DNA of 7,715 nucleotides from Weeksellaceae bacterium (lineage in GTDB: Bacteria > Bacteroidota > Bacteroidia > Flavobacteriales > Weeksellaceae), in NCBI GenBank assembly GCA_028698395.1, contig JAQVDG010000087.1, positions 1 through 7,715 of the forward strand. The letters run 5' to 3'. Below are positions 1 through 6,820 of the stretch, piece after piece. How positions within the stretch are numbered: position 1 is the stretch's first letter; every line of letters begins with the position of its first letter. The position numbers were made by a program, and so were the translations under genes. The notes below the pieces were generated by a model that saw only the letters and a list, made by a program, of their open reading frames with translations, ran no database searches and was not told where the DNA came from.

Positions 1-6
1 TTATTG

Positions 7-14
7 TACTTTTG
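7..14 (+). promoter_or_regulatory. Candidate Bacteroidota -7 promoter element (TACTTTTG) of the RDD gene
   Basis: The octamer TACTTTTG fits the TAnnTTTG -7 consensus used by the primary sigma factor of Bacteroidota. It ends 15 bases before the ATG at position 30, which would give a short leader of roughly 10 bases. The matching TTG-type -33 element would lie about 19 bases further upstream, outside the window, so only half of the promoter can be seen. Its position makes a translation start at TTG 12, inside the element, implausible. Confidence 0.45.
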
Positions 15-29
15 GGTATAAATTTTCAG

Positions 30-872
30 ATGTCAACCATAACGATTAAAACTCCTTTTAATGTCAGTGTTTCTGCTTTACAAGCCGGAATACTACGACG
101 CATATTGGCGTTTTTATTGGATATAGTATTCATTGGATTGTATTTAACTCTAAGCATTTATATTTTTTATGAATTAATCCGCTCCGGATGGTTTTTCCCA
201 GAAGAATCGACATTCGCTTCTATTTTTGAACTAAGTTCTTTCCTTCAGATTTTGTTTACTATTTTGATTTTCCCTGCTTTTTTTTATTCTCTGTGGACAG
301 AATATTTTTTTAACGGACAGACATTCGGTAAAAAAATTTGTGGAATTCGAGTTGTAAAATTAAATGGTTATCGAGCCGGTTTTTCTGAATATTTTAGTCG
401 TTGGGCATTTCGTTTGGTCGATTTTTGGACAGGAATTTTCCTACTTTTATTTTTCATCCCTTTATTTGGATTAGAAATAGCGACTGCTTTAGCCTTCGTT
501 TTATTGTTTGGAAGTGGTGCCATTGCTTTTTTTTCTATAATTCAAAGTAAAAATGCACAGAGAATTGGTGATAAAATAGCCGGAACTACGGTTTTGAAAC
601 TCAAAGAAAAACATTCCATTTCTATTACGATTTTAAAAGAAATTCAAGAAGATTACATTCCGGTTTATCCGCAAGTTATAAAACTAACCGATAATGATGC
701 CCGGATTATTAAAGATGCTTTTACTGCAGCAAAGAAACGAGGCGATCGTAAAACATTGGAACGATTACGAAAAAAATTGGAATTGATATTGGATATTCAG
801 TCCACACAAAACGATGCGGATTTTATTGATATTATAATGAAAGATTTTAATTATTACACTCAAAAATTATAA
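30..872 (+). CDS. RDD-family integral membrane protein with C-terminal cytosolic tail
   Basis: This 280-residue inner-membrane protein belongs to the RDD family, whose biochemical role is mostly unknown; some members are implicated in ion or osmolyte transport. Numbering from the ATG at 30, it has the N-terminal RR...LLD signature (about 23-31), hydrophobic segments near 25-50, 70-90 and 133-170, a GKKICGIRVV stretch (about 100-109), a RWAFRLVD motif (about 124-131) and the closing QRIGDKIAGT motif (about 177-186), all typical of the RDD domain. A charged tail of about 90 residues follows, with a helical DARIIKDAFTAAKKRGD segment. The reading frame is open back to a TTG at 12, but that codon falls inside a promoter-like TACTTTTG, so ATG 30 is preferred. 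The NUDIX gene follows after 5 bases. In other bacteria such RDD proteins often lie next to SpoIIM-like membrane genes; the window ends too soon to see one here. The family assignment is secure, the substrate unknown. Confidence 0.9.
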   Translation: MSTITIKTPFNVSVSALQAGILRRILAFLLDIVFIGLYLTLSIYIFYELIRSGWFFPEESTFASIFELSSFLQILFTILIFPAFFYSLWTEYFFNGQTFGKKICGIRVVKLNGYRAGFSEYFSRWAFRLVDFWTGIFLLLFFIPLFGLEIATALAFVLLFGSGAIAFFSIIQSKNAQRIGDKIAGTTVLKLKEKHSISITILKEIQEDYIPVYPQVIKLTDNDARIIKDAFTAAKKRGDRKTLERLRKKLELILDIQSTQNDADFIDIIMKDFNYYTQKL

Positions 873-877
873 CTATT

Positions 878-1507
878 TTGGATTTAGAAGATTTAAAATA
901 TCAATTGGAAAATTATGATAAAGAACTACCGGGTTTAGATGCACAAATGCGTTTATCACCGCCTTATCGTGAAAGTTTCAATTTAGAAGAAATCAAAAAA
1001 ACAAGCCCGAGAATCGCTTCGGTTTTGATTTTGTTGTATGAAAATGATGAAGGAAATATAGAATTTCCGGTTACACTTCGTCCTTTTTACAACGGAATTC
1101 ATTCCAATCAAATTTCGTTGCCGGGTGGTGCTTTTGAACCGGAAGATTTGAATTTGGCACAGACTGCTTTGAGAGAAACAGTAGAAGAATTGGGCGTAGA
1201 AGATGAAAATATCGAAATCATCAAACAATTGACAGAATTGTACATTCCACCGAGTAATTTTTTGGTTTACCCTTTTGTTGGAATCCATTATGGAGTACCG
1301 GAATTTATTCCGCAACAAGAAGAAGTAGCACAAATTATTCCTTTGGACTTAGAAGTATTTATGTTGGCAAAACCGGCGGTTTTTGAACGAAAATTTTCAG
1401 AATATTTAGTAGAAATTCCGGGATATGAATTAGGAGAAGATACTTATATTTGGGGAGCGACCGCAATGATTCTTTCCGAATTCGGTACATTGATAGAAAA
1501 ACTTTAA
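878..1507 (+). CDS. NUDIX hydrolase, CoA pyrophosphatase (NudL/PCD1-type)
   Basis: This is a 209-residue cytosolic NUDIX enzyme, expected to cleave CoA or its derivatives into 3',5'-ADP and (acyl-)phosphopantetheine. Residues 67-84 carry the CoA-hydrolase lead-in, TLRP followed by H-S-N-Q-I-S-LPGG, which corresponds to the family's LLTxR...GxxxFPGG motif. It runs straight into the NUDIX box (83-107: GG, the acidic EPED, TALRE, then EELG), which supplies the metal-binding glutamates and has the same G-to-RE spacing as NudL-type enzymes. YIPPSNFLVYPFVG (122-135) and IWGATAMILSEF (191-202) also match the subfamily. The length is normal. The start is TTG, 5 bases after the RDD stop, with no ATG at the N-terminus; the first in-frame ATG (residue 24) would remove the N-terminal helix usual in this family. 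The short gap suggests translational coupling. Specificity for CoA is inferred from motifs. Confidence 0.92.
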   Translation: MDLEDLKYQLENYDKELPGLDAQMRLSPPYRESFNLEEIKKTSPRIASVLILLYENDEGNIEFPVTLRPFYNGIHSNQISLPGGAFEPEDLNLAQTALRETVEELGVEDENIEIIKQLTELYIPPSNFLVYPFVGIHYGVPEFIPQQEEVAQIIPLDLEVFMLAKPAVFERKFSEYLVEIPGYELGEDTYIWGATAMILSEFGTLIEKL

Positions 1508-1512
1508 ATTTG
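1505..1512 (+). promoter_or_regulatory. Weak candidate internal -7 element (TAAATTTG) before the acyltransferase gene
   Basis: TAAATTTG matches the TAnnTTTG pattern. It overlaps the NUDIX stop codon and ends 27 bases before the acyltransferase ATG. No good TTG lies at the expected distance upstream; the best is a TTC at 1481-1483, with a 21-base spacer. In AT-rich DNA such octamers arise by chance, so this is only a possible internal promoter. Confidence 0.22.
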
Positions 1513-1539
1513 CAGATTCGTTAGAATTTTTAATCGATA

Positions 1540-2355
1540 ATGGGAAAACAGAAAGCAGTAAAAAAGAATGTTTACAGAGATGCATTTGGTCATCTCTATT
1601 TTTTAAAAAGAAGTCTGATTTTCATATTGGGTGGATTTACTTATTTCCGATATAACTGCTACAATCAACTTAAAATATTCGGTACAGAGAACTTTGAAAA
1701 CTTGCCTAATACTAATGTTTTATTTGTATCTAATCACCAGACTTATTTTGCTGATGTTTTTGCAATGTACCATGTCTTCTGTGCTACAAAAAACGGATTT
1801 ATCAATACGATTAAAAACCCGATTTACCTTTTAAATCCAAAAATTGACTTTTACTATATTGCTGCCGAAGAAACTATGAAAAATAGTTTTTTGACTAAAT
1901 TGTTTGCTTATACCGGAGCAATTATGGTCAAAAGAACTTGGCGGCAAGCAGGTAAAGATGTCAACCGGAAAGTAGATGTTTCAGAAGTGACCAATATTGA
2001 AAAAGCACTTCAAAATGGCTGGGTAGTTACTTTTCCACAAGGAACGACGACTGCTTTTGCACCTGGGCGAAGAGGAACGGCTCTTTTAATCAAAAAATCA
2101 AAACCCATTGTAGTTCCGGTTGTAATCAACGGATTCCGAAGAGCTTTTGATAAAAAAGGATTGAAAATCAAAAAAATGGGTGGAAAACCAACTATGAAAT
2201 TCAAAGAACCTTTGGATATTGATTATGAAAATGAGGATTATGATGATATTATGAAAAAAATAATGGATGCCATCGAACAATCACCGGAGTTTTTAAAAGT
2301 GAAACCTATTGAAGAAATTTTAAGTGATCGTGAACCTCAAGATTTTTTTGAATAA
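1540..2355 (+). CDS. PlsC-type lysophospholipid acyltransferase family protein, divergent motifs
   Basis: This is a 271-residue protein of the LPLAT/PlsC superfamily, which transfers acyl groups from acyl-ACP or acyl-CoA to lipid acceptors such as 1-acyl-glycerol-3-phosphate at the inner membrane. It has a hydrophobic N-terminal stretch (about 24-36), motif I SNHQTYFAD (64-72), motif II TGAIMVKR (125-132), motif III FPQGTT (165-170) and motif IV VVPVVI (191-196). It is unusual in two places. The catalytic His66 and Asp72 are separated by five residues rather than the usual four, and motif III reads FPQGTT instead of FPEGTR, losing the glutamate and arginine that normally contact the acceptor phosphate. 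The acceptor may therefore not be lysophosphatidic acid; an amino-lipid or other Bacteroidota-specific lipid is possible but unproven. It lies 32 bases after the NUDIX gene and 21 before mpl, in a probable operon. The superfamily is secure, the substrate is not. Confidence 0.88.
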   Translation: MGKQKAVKKNVYRDAFGHLYFLKRSLIFILGGFTYFRYNCYNQLKIFGTENFENLPNTNVLFVSNHQTYFADVFAMYHVFCATKNGFINTIKNPIYLLNPKIDFYYIAAEETMKNSFLTKLFAYTGAIMVKRTWRQAGKDVNRKVDVSEVTNIEKALQNGWVVTFPQGTTTAFAPGRRGTALLIKKSKPIVVPVVINGFRRAFDKKGLKIKKMGGKPTMKFKEPLDIDYENEDYDDIMKKIMDAIEQSPEFLKVKPIEEILSDREPQDFFE

Positions 2356-2376
2356 TAATTCAGCACTGAAATTAAA

Positions 2377-3726
2377 ATGAAAAAAGTACATTTTATTGCC
2401 ATTGGAGGAAGTGCCATGCACAACTTAGCCATTGCTTTACACGAAAAAGGATATCAGGTTTCGGGTTCGGACGATGCAATTTTTGAACCTTCCGCATCAC
2501 GCTTGAAACAAAGAGGTTTACTTCCGGAAGAAATGGGTTGGTTTCCTGAAAAAATCACTTCAGATTTGGATGCGGTTATTTTAGGAATGCATGCTCATGC
2601 TGATAATCCGGAAATGCTAAAAGCCAAGGAATTAGGTTTAAAAATTTATTCGTACCCGGAATATTTATATGAACAATCCAAAGAAAAAACCCGAATTGTT
2701 ATTGCCGGTTCACACGGAAAAACATCCATTACTTCCATGATTTTACACGTTTTGCATTACCACAATAAGGATGTGGATTATATGGTGGGAGCACAATTAG
2801 ACGGTTTTGACGTTATGGTGAAATTAACCGAAGAAAATAATTTCATGGTGATGGAAGGCGATGAATATCTTTCTTCTACTTTGGATAAAAGACCGAAAAT
2901 CCTTTTGTACCAACCAAATATTGCACTAATCAGTGGAATTGCTTGGGATCATGTCAATGTTTTTCCAACGTTTGAAAATTATATACATCAGTTTGAATTA
3001 TTTACTGACAGTATCATCAAAGGGGGTTCTGTGATTTACAATTCAGAAGATGAAAATGTAGTGAATGTAGTAGAAAATTCAGAAAATACTATTCGGAAAA
3101 TAGCGTATAAAACGCCTGAGTACAGCATTGAGAATGGAATTACTTATTTGAATACATTTGAAGGACCGATTCCTTTGGAAATTTTCGGAAAACATAATTT
3201 AAGTAATTTAGAAGGAGCTCGGTTGATTTGTAATCAATTAGGCATTATGGATGAGGATTTTTATGAAGCGATTCAAACATTTAAAGGTGCTTCCAAACGC
3301 TTGGAGTTAATTCGTAAAACATCTGAATATGTGGCTTATAAAGATTTTGCCCATGCGCCGAGCAAAGTAATTTCAACTACAAAAGCCGTTCGCGAACAAT
3401 TTCCTGATAAAAAATTAATTGCTTGTTTAGAATTGCATACTTATAGCAGTTTAAATGCTCAATTTTTGTCGGAATACCAAGGTGCTTTAGATTCGGCAGA
3501 TGAGAAAATTATTTATTACAATCCGGAAGCGTTGAAAATCAAAAGAATGGAAGCTATTTCACCTGATGACATCCGAAAAGCTTTTGGTGATGAAAATATT
3601 CGGGTTTTCACGGTTTCTTCTGAATTAAAACAGGATTTAGAACAAATGGAAAAATCAGAAAAAGTTTTTTTATTAATGAGTTCAGCGAATTTTGGAGGAA
3701 TTGATTTAGCTCAATTATTTTCTTGA
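2377..3726 (+). CDS. mpl: UDP-N-acetylmuramate:L-alanyl-gamma-D-glutamyl-meso-diaminopimelate ligase (murein recycling)
   Basis: Mpl is a cytosolic Mur-ligase-family enzyme that joins recovered L-Ala-gamma-D-Glu-meso-DAP tripeptide to UDP-MurNAc using ATP, bypassing MurC, MurD and MurE. The 449-residue length is close to that of E. coli Mpl. The N-terminal UDP-MurNAc domain starts with AIGGSAMHNLA (8-18) and has HAHADNPE (72-79). The central ATPase has the P-loop AGSHGKTS (110-117), the metal-binding MEGDEY (159-164), AWDHVNVFPT (189-198) and GKHNLSN (271-277). The C-terminal domain has GASKRLE (304-310), DFAHAP (323-328), ELHTYSSLN (352-360) and MSSANFGG (434-441). MurC is less likely because that enzyme is usually longer and has a GHHP-type motif. 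The DFAHAP and ELHTYSSLN segments differ from the DFAHHP and EPRSNT forms of proteobacterial Mpl, which may reflect the phylum or a different peptide preference. The start is an ATG in an A-rich context without a Shine-Dalgarno. The gene is last in the plus-strand cluster and stops one base from the dgt stop. Confidence 0.93.
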   Translation: MKKVHFIAIGGSAMHNLAIALHEKGYQVSGSDDAIFEPSASRLKQRGLLPEEMGWFPEKITSDLDAVILGMHAHADNPEMLKAKELGLKIYSYPEYLYEQSKEKTRIVIAGSHGKTSITSMILHVLHYHNKDVDYMVGAQLDGFDVMVKLTEENNFMVMEGDEYLSSTLDKRPKILLYQPNIALISGIAWDHVNVFPTFENYIHQFELFTDSIIKGGSVIYNSEDENVVNVVENSENTIRKIAYKTPEYSIENGITYLNTFEGPIPLEIFGKHNLSNLEGARLICNQLGIMDEDFYEAIQTFKGASKRLELIRKTSEYVAYKDFAHAPSKVISTTKAVREQFPDKKLIACLELHTYSSLNAQFLSEYQGALDSADEKIIYYNPEALKIKRMEAISPDDIRKAFGDENIRVFTVSSELKQDLEQMEKSEKVFLLMSSANFGGIDLAQLFS

Positions 3727-3727
3727 T

Positions 3728-5116
3728 TTATCGTCGCATTCCCATTTCGATTCCTTTGATTTTTCGGTACAACTCTGCCGCAAAGTTATCGGTCATTCCC
3801 GAAACAAAATCTAAAATTCCCATTACTTTTTTATAATCAGATTCATCTTCGTATAAAAATTGAGCCGGAATTAGTTTAATTGCTTTTTCATCTGATTTTG
3901 AACGATTTAGTTTCAAAATAGGTTCAATAAAATGTGATAATAATTCATTCATTAAATGAAATCCGGCATTTTCAATTTCAATGACTGAATAATGGTTGTA
4001 AATATTTTTCACCGAAAAATCTTCAATTTCATTTAAAACTTCTGTTACTGCATTTCCTTTTGCAGTTTTTACACCATCTAAAAGCGATTGATTTAAATTA
4101 CCGTTTAAAATTAAATCAAACTGTTCACAATATACCTCAAAGGTAGAATTAATCAATTGTCCGATGGCTTTGGCACGTAAATAAGCAATACGTTCGTTTT
4201 TATCGAAAATCTTTTCCAATCGGGATTTCACACGATTTCCGCTTTTTTCATCGAACGTAGAAATGAGTTGCAACAATAAATCTTTGCATTTATCATGATC
4301 AATGATTCCCAAACGATGTGAATCTTCCAAATCAATAATATTATAACAAATATCGTCAGCCGCTTCTACTAACCAAACAAAAGGGTGTCGTTTATAAACA
4401 ATAAATTCATCCGTTTCGGGAATCATTTGAGTTTCTGCTACGATTTTTTGAAAATTTTCTTTTTCTGACTGAAAAAAACCAAATTTTTTGCGATTCAGAA
4501 TTTTTTTATTTCGGGCACTCGATTCGCAAGGATATTTTAAAATCGAAGCTAAAGTGGCAAAAGTCAATCCTAAACCGGTTTGGTCTTTCCCGCTTTGTCG
4601 TTGTGTTAAAATCCGAATGGCATTAGCATTTCCTTCAAAATGAATGAAATCCGTCCATTCTTTATCTGAAAAACGTTGACGAAAAATTGTTTTTTCTCCG
4701 TTTTCATGGGTTTCTTTTCGTTCAAAAAAAGAAGCAATAGCATCTTCTCCTGAATGTCCAAATGCCGGATTTCCAACATCATGGCACAAACAAGCCGATG
4801 AAATCACATCGTATAAATTATAGCTGTAAAATTGTTGTGAAGTTTCGGTTAATTGTGTTTTAAAATTTTTGAAAATAAACTCACCTGCTAAACTTCCCAA
4901 AGAACGCCCAACCGAAGCAACTTCTAATGAATGAGTCAATCGGTTATGAACAAAAACACTTCCCGGCAAAGGAAAAACCTGGGTTTTGTTTTGTAATCGG
5001 CGAAATGCTGATGAAAATATAATCCGGTCAAAATCACGTTGATAATCGCTTCGTGTATCTTGAGTTTGATCAACATCCAAACGTTTTGAGGAATATATTT
5101 TATTTAAATCCGTCAT
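3728..5116 (-). CDS. dgt: Deoxyguanosinetriphosphate triphosphohydrolase (dGTPase, HD superfamily)
   Basis: This 462-residue cytosolic HD-domain dNTPase is expected to hydrolyse dGTP, or dNTPs more generally, to the deoxynucleoside and tripolyphosphate. The N-terminus has the family signature RSDYQRDFDRI (22-32) and FRRLQNKTQVFPL (38-50). The metal site is formed by His62 in RLTHSLEVA (59-67), His112-Asp113 in ACLCHDVGNPAFGHSGEDA (108-126) and Asp255 in EAADDICYNI (251-260). FEGNANAIRIL (160-170) and LTFATLASILKYP (184-196) are also characteristic. All catalytic residues are present and the length lies within the family range. The ATG follows the DedA stop codon with no gap, so translation is probably coupled. 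The 3' end faces mpl one base away. Dgt-type enzymes can serve in dNTP balance or, in some bacteria, in phage resistance by dNTP depletion; no neighbour here points to defence, so a housekeeping role is favoured. Confidence 0.94.
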   Translation of the reverse strand: MTDLNKIYSSKRLDVDQTQDTRSDYQRDFDRIIFSSAFRRLQNKTQVFPLPGSVFVHNRLTHSLEVASVGRSLGSLAGEFIFKNFKTQLTETSQQFYSYNLYDVISSACLCHDVGNPAFGHSGEDAIASFFERKETHENGEKTIFRQRFSDKEWTDFIHFEGNANAIRILTQRQSGKDQTGLGLTFATLASILKYPCESSARNKKILNRKKFGFFQSEKENFQKIVAETQMIPETDEFIVYKRHPFVWLVEAADDICYNIIDLEDSHRLGIIDHDKCKDLLLQLISTFDEKSGNRVKSRLEKIFDKNERIAYLRAKAIGQLINSTFEVYCEQFDLILNGNLNQSLLDGVKTAKGNAVTEVLNEIEDFSVKNIYNHYSVIEIENAGFHLMNELLSHFIEPILKLNRSKSDEKAIKLIPAQFLYEDESDYKKVMGILDFVSGMTDNFAAELYRKIKGIEMGMRR

Positions 5117-5770
5117 CTAAGCTGTTTTATTTTTGGATTCAGAATATTTGGCTTTGATGATTTCAATTATAATTGGTAAAATGGAAATTAAAACAATTCC
5201 AATGACTACTGTTGAAAAATTATCTTTTATAATCGGCACATTTCCAAGAAAATAGCCAACTAAAGTAATGCCGACTACCCATAAAATTGCACCAACGACA
5301 TTATAAGTAATAAAAGTGGCGTAACTCATTCGTCCGATTCCGGCTACAAAAGGTGCTAAAGTTCTGACAATGGGGACAAAGCGAGCAATTACAATAGTTT
5401 TACTTCCGTATTTTTCATAGAATGAATGAGTTTTATCGATGTGTTCTTGTTGAACGAATTGCTTTCCGAAAATCTTGATTTTTGTAACTTTCATTCCAAA
5501 CTTCTTTCCAATGGAATAATTTAATGAATCGCCGGAAACAGCGGCTATGAGTAATAAAACAATAACGATTCCTACATTTAATTCGTTGGGTTGAGCAGCT
5601 AACATTCCGGCAGCAAAAAGTAAAGAATCACCCGGTAAAAAAGGCATAACGACTATGCCGGTTTCAATAAAAATGATGAGAAATAAAATGGCATAAATCC
5701 AATAACCGTAATCTCGGATGAATTCAGCCAAATGTGCATCAATATGCAGGATGAAATCAATTAATTCCAT
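5117..5770 (-). CDS. DedA-family membrane protein (candidate undecaprenyl-phosphate transporter)
   Basis: This is a 217-residue polytopic inner-membrane protein of the DedA (SNARE-assoc/VTT) family. Some members are proton-dependent and have been shown to return undecaprenyl phosphate or other lipids across the membrane. Hydrophobic segments lie near 22-43, 48-60, 66-85, 138-146, 152-177 and 186-205. Charged residues needed in E. coli YqjA have counterparts with matching spacing: Glu36 in FIETG, Asp48 in FLPGDSLLFAAG (44-55), Arg130 and Arg136 in IARFVPIVRTLAPFVAG (128-144). This supports a functional transporter. Glycine 144 and 146 follow the second arginine, as is usual. The ATG at 5770 gives a normal-length protein. 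It is translationally coupled to dgt (stop directly followed by ATG) and separated by 73 bases from the coiled-coil gene upstream, so it may have its own promoter. A role in lipid-carrier recycling would complement the murein recycling by Mpl next door, but that link is inferred. Confidence 0.93.
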   Translation of the reverse strand: MELIDFILHIDAHLAEFIRDYGYWIYAILFLIIFIETGIVVMPFLPGDSLLFAAGMLAAQPNELNVGIVIVLLLIAAVSGDSLNYSIGKKFGMKVTKIKIFGKQFVQQEHIDKTHSFYEKYGSKTIVIARFVPIVRTLAPFVAGIGRMSYATFITYNVVGAILWVVGITLVGYFLGNVPIIKDNFSTVVIGIVLISILPIIIEIIKAKYSESKNKTA

Positions 5771-5787
5771 TTTCAGAAAATTTGTTG

Positions 5788-5817
5788 CGAAGTTAACGAG
5801 CTTATTTTAAAGGAAAC
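5788..5817 (-). promoter_or_regulatory. Candidate promoter for the dedA-dgt transcript
   Basis: Read on the minus strand, the 73-base gap upstream of dedA contains TAACTTCG (5795-5788), one mismatch from the TAnnTTTG -7 element. A TTT lies 18 bases further upstream, inside GTTTCC, as a weak -33 candidate. Transcription would start near 5782, leaving a leader of about 12 bases before the ATG at 5770. This is the only sizeable gap in the minus-strand cluster, which makes a promoter here reasonable, but both boxes are imperfect. Confidence 0.35.
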
Positions 5818-5843
5818 TATTTTTGTGGAATAATTCACTGAAT

Positions 5844-6812
5844 TTAACGTAATTTCAATGATTCTTGTCCGATTTTCATTCCGTTTTGATACAAGTCAAT
5901 TTTGTATGTCCCTTTTGGAAATTCAAAATCTTCCCAATCAAATGAAATATTCTTTTTAGTTCCTTTTTGATAATGAAAAGATAATTTATCGGAATAAAAG
6001 ACAGTTCCTAAAGACCAGGTTTCTAATTCTCCCGGGTTGGCATCTTTGAATTTACCTAATTTCCCGTCGGGCTTGTAAATTGCAATGTAAATTTCGGTTT
6101 CTCCGGATTCTACCCAAGCATTCGGGTCTAAATCAAAACTTACTCTGATTTTATCAATTCGTTTTGCTTTATCGGTTTCAATTTCTTTTCCGCTTTTTCT
6201 GACTTTTAAACCGGAAATTTGATAATTAGAAACCGAAAAAGTTGCTCGAAGTTTATTCTCAGAATCATCAGCACGTTTGGTTTGAATGGCTACTTCATTC
6301 GATAAATTTGCTTTTTCAAATTGCAAAGTATCATTTACTAAAGTTAAAGAATCATTTTTTGCTTTTAAAACTGCAATTTCCTCTTTGTACTGCCCGATTT
6401 CAGAATTAAGTGAATTGATTAAACTTTGAGCTTTTCGCAAATCAGATTCGGTAGCATCTTTTTTGTTTAGTAAAGATTGGATTTCTTTTTGTTTTTTCGC
6501 AATTTCCTCATCACGACGGTTTAACAAAGAATCTTTTTCGTTTAAATCGCGTTGAATCAAACTGAATTCAGAGTTTAAATTATCAAATTCTTGTTGTAAA
6601 ATAAATTTTGCTTCTTCTGTATTTTTTAAATCTAAATTCAGATGTTCAATTGTTTCTGTACTTTTTTTATTTTGAGTAAGAATATAGGTTAAACTTCCCA
6701 ACAAGGCTACTGCCAGAATAGCAATCAGAATATATTCTTTTTTTTTCGATGAGATTTTTGAAGAGGTATCGGTATAATTTTCGTTTTCGTTCGGATTTTC
6801 ATTTGCTTCCAT
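5844..6812 (-). CDS. Single-pass membrane coiled-coil protein with C-terminal beta-rich domain, function unknown
   Basis: This 322-residue protein is not one I can assign a function. Residues 1-26 are hydrophilic, rich in Asn and Glu, and end in SSKKKEY. A transmembrane helix follows (about 27-46, YILIAILAVALLGSLTYIL). Residues 50-190 form a long charged heptad-like coiled coil without prolines. Residues 191-322 look like a compact beta-rich domain with a conserved-looking core: SGLKVRKSGKEIETDKAKR, then KIRVSFDLDPNAWVESGETEIYIAIYKPDGK. The positive residues just before the helix suggest that the N-terminus is cytosolic and the domain periplasmic. From memory, related Bacteroidota proteins are sometimes labelled 'chromosome partitioning protein ParA'; there is no Walker motif here, so that label would be wrong. 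A run of nine A residues encodes Lys23-Lys25. The gene follows the YD-repeat gene by 8 bases and is probably co-transcribed with it. An envelope scaffolding role is a guess. Confidence 0.85.
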   Translation of the reverse strand: MEANENPNENENYTDTSSKISSKKKEYILIAILAVALLGSLTYILTQNKKSTETIEHLNLDLKNTEEAKFILQQEFDNLNSEFSLIQRDLNEKDSLLNRRDEEIAKKQKEIQSLLNKKDATESDLRKAQSLINSLNSEIGQYKEEIAVLKAKNDSLTLVNDTLQFEKANLSNEVAIQTKRADDSENKLRATFSVSNYQISGLKVRKSGKEIETDKAKRIDKIRVSFDLDPNAWVESGETEIYIAIYKPDGKLGKFKDANPGELETWSLGTVFYSDKLSFHYQKGTKKNISFDWEDFEFPKGTYKIDLYQNGMKIGQESLKLR

Positions 6813-6820
6813 AAGAATGA

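Noticed and set aside
983..1333. Minus-strand open frame of 116 codons inside the NUDIX gene
   Set aside because: It is antisense to a gene with clear conserved motifs, its translation is low-complexity with no domain, and it has no promoter or neighbour context.
1631..1834. Plus-strand alternative frame of 67 codons inside the acyltransferase gene
   Set aside because: It overlaps motif I of a confident gene in another frame and its protein has no recognisable features.
2010..2280. Two overlapping minus-strand frames of 60-64 codons under the acyltransferase 3' half
   Set aside because: They are shadows of the conserved motif III-IV coding region, with no independent support.
3728..5116. 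Dgt as part of an anti-phage dNTP-depletion system
   Set aside because: The enzyme is a standard full-length dGTPase among housekeeping genes, with no defence, recombinase or mobile genes nearby.
5832..5844. Small palindrome AATTCACTGAATT at the end of the coiled-coil gene, considered as a terminator
   Set aside because: The stem is only 5-6 AT-rich pairs with a tiny loop, and no T-run follows on the minus strand, so it is not a convincing intrinsic terminator.
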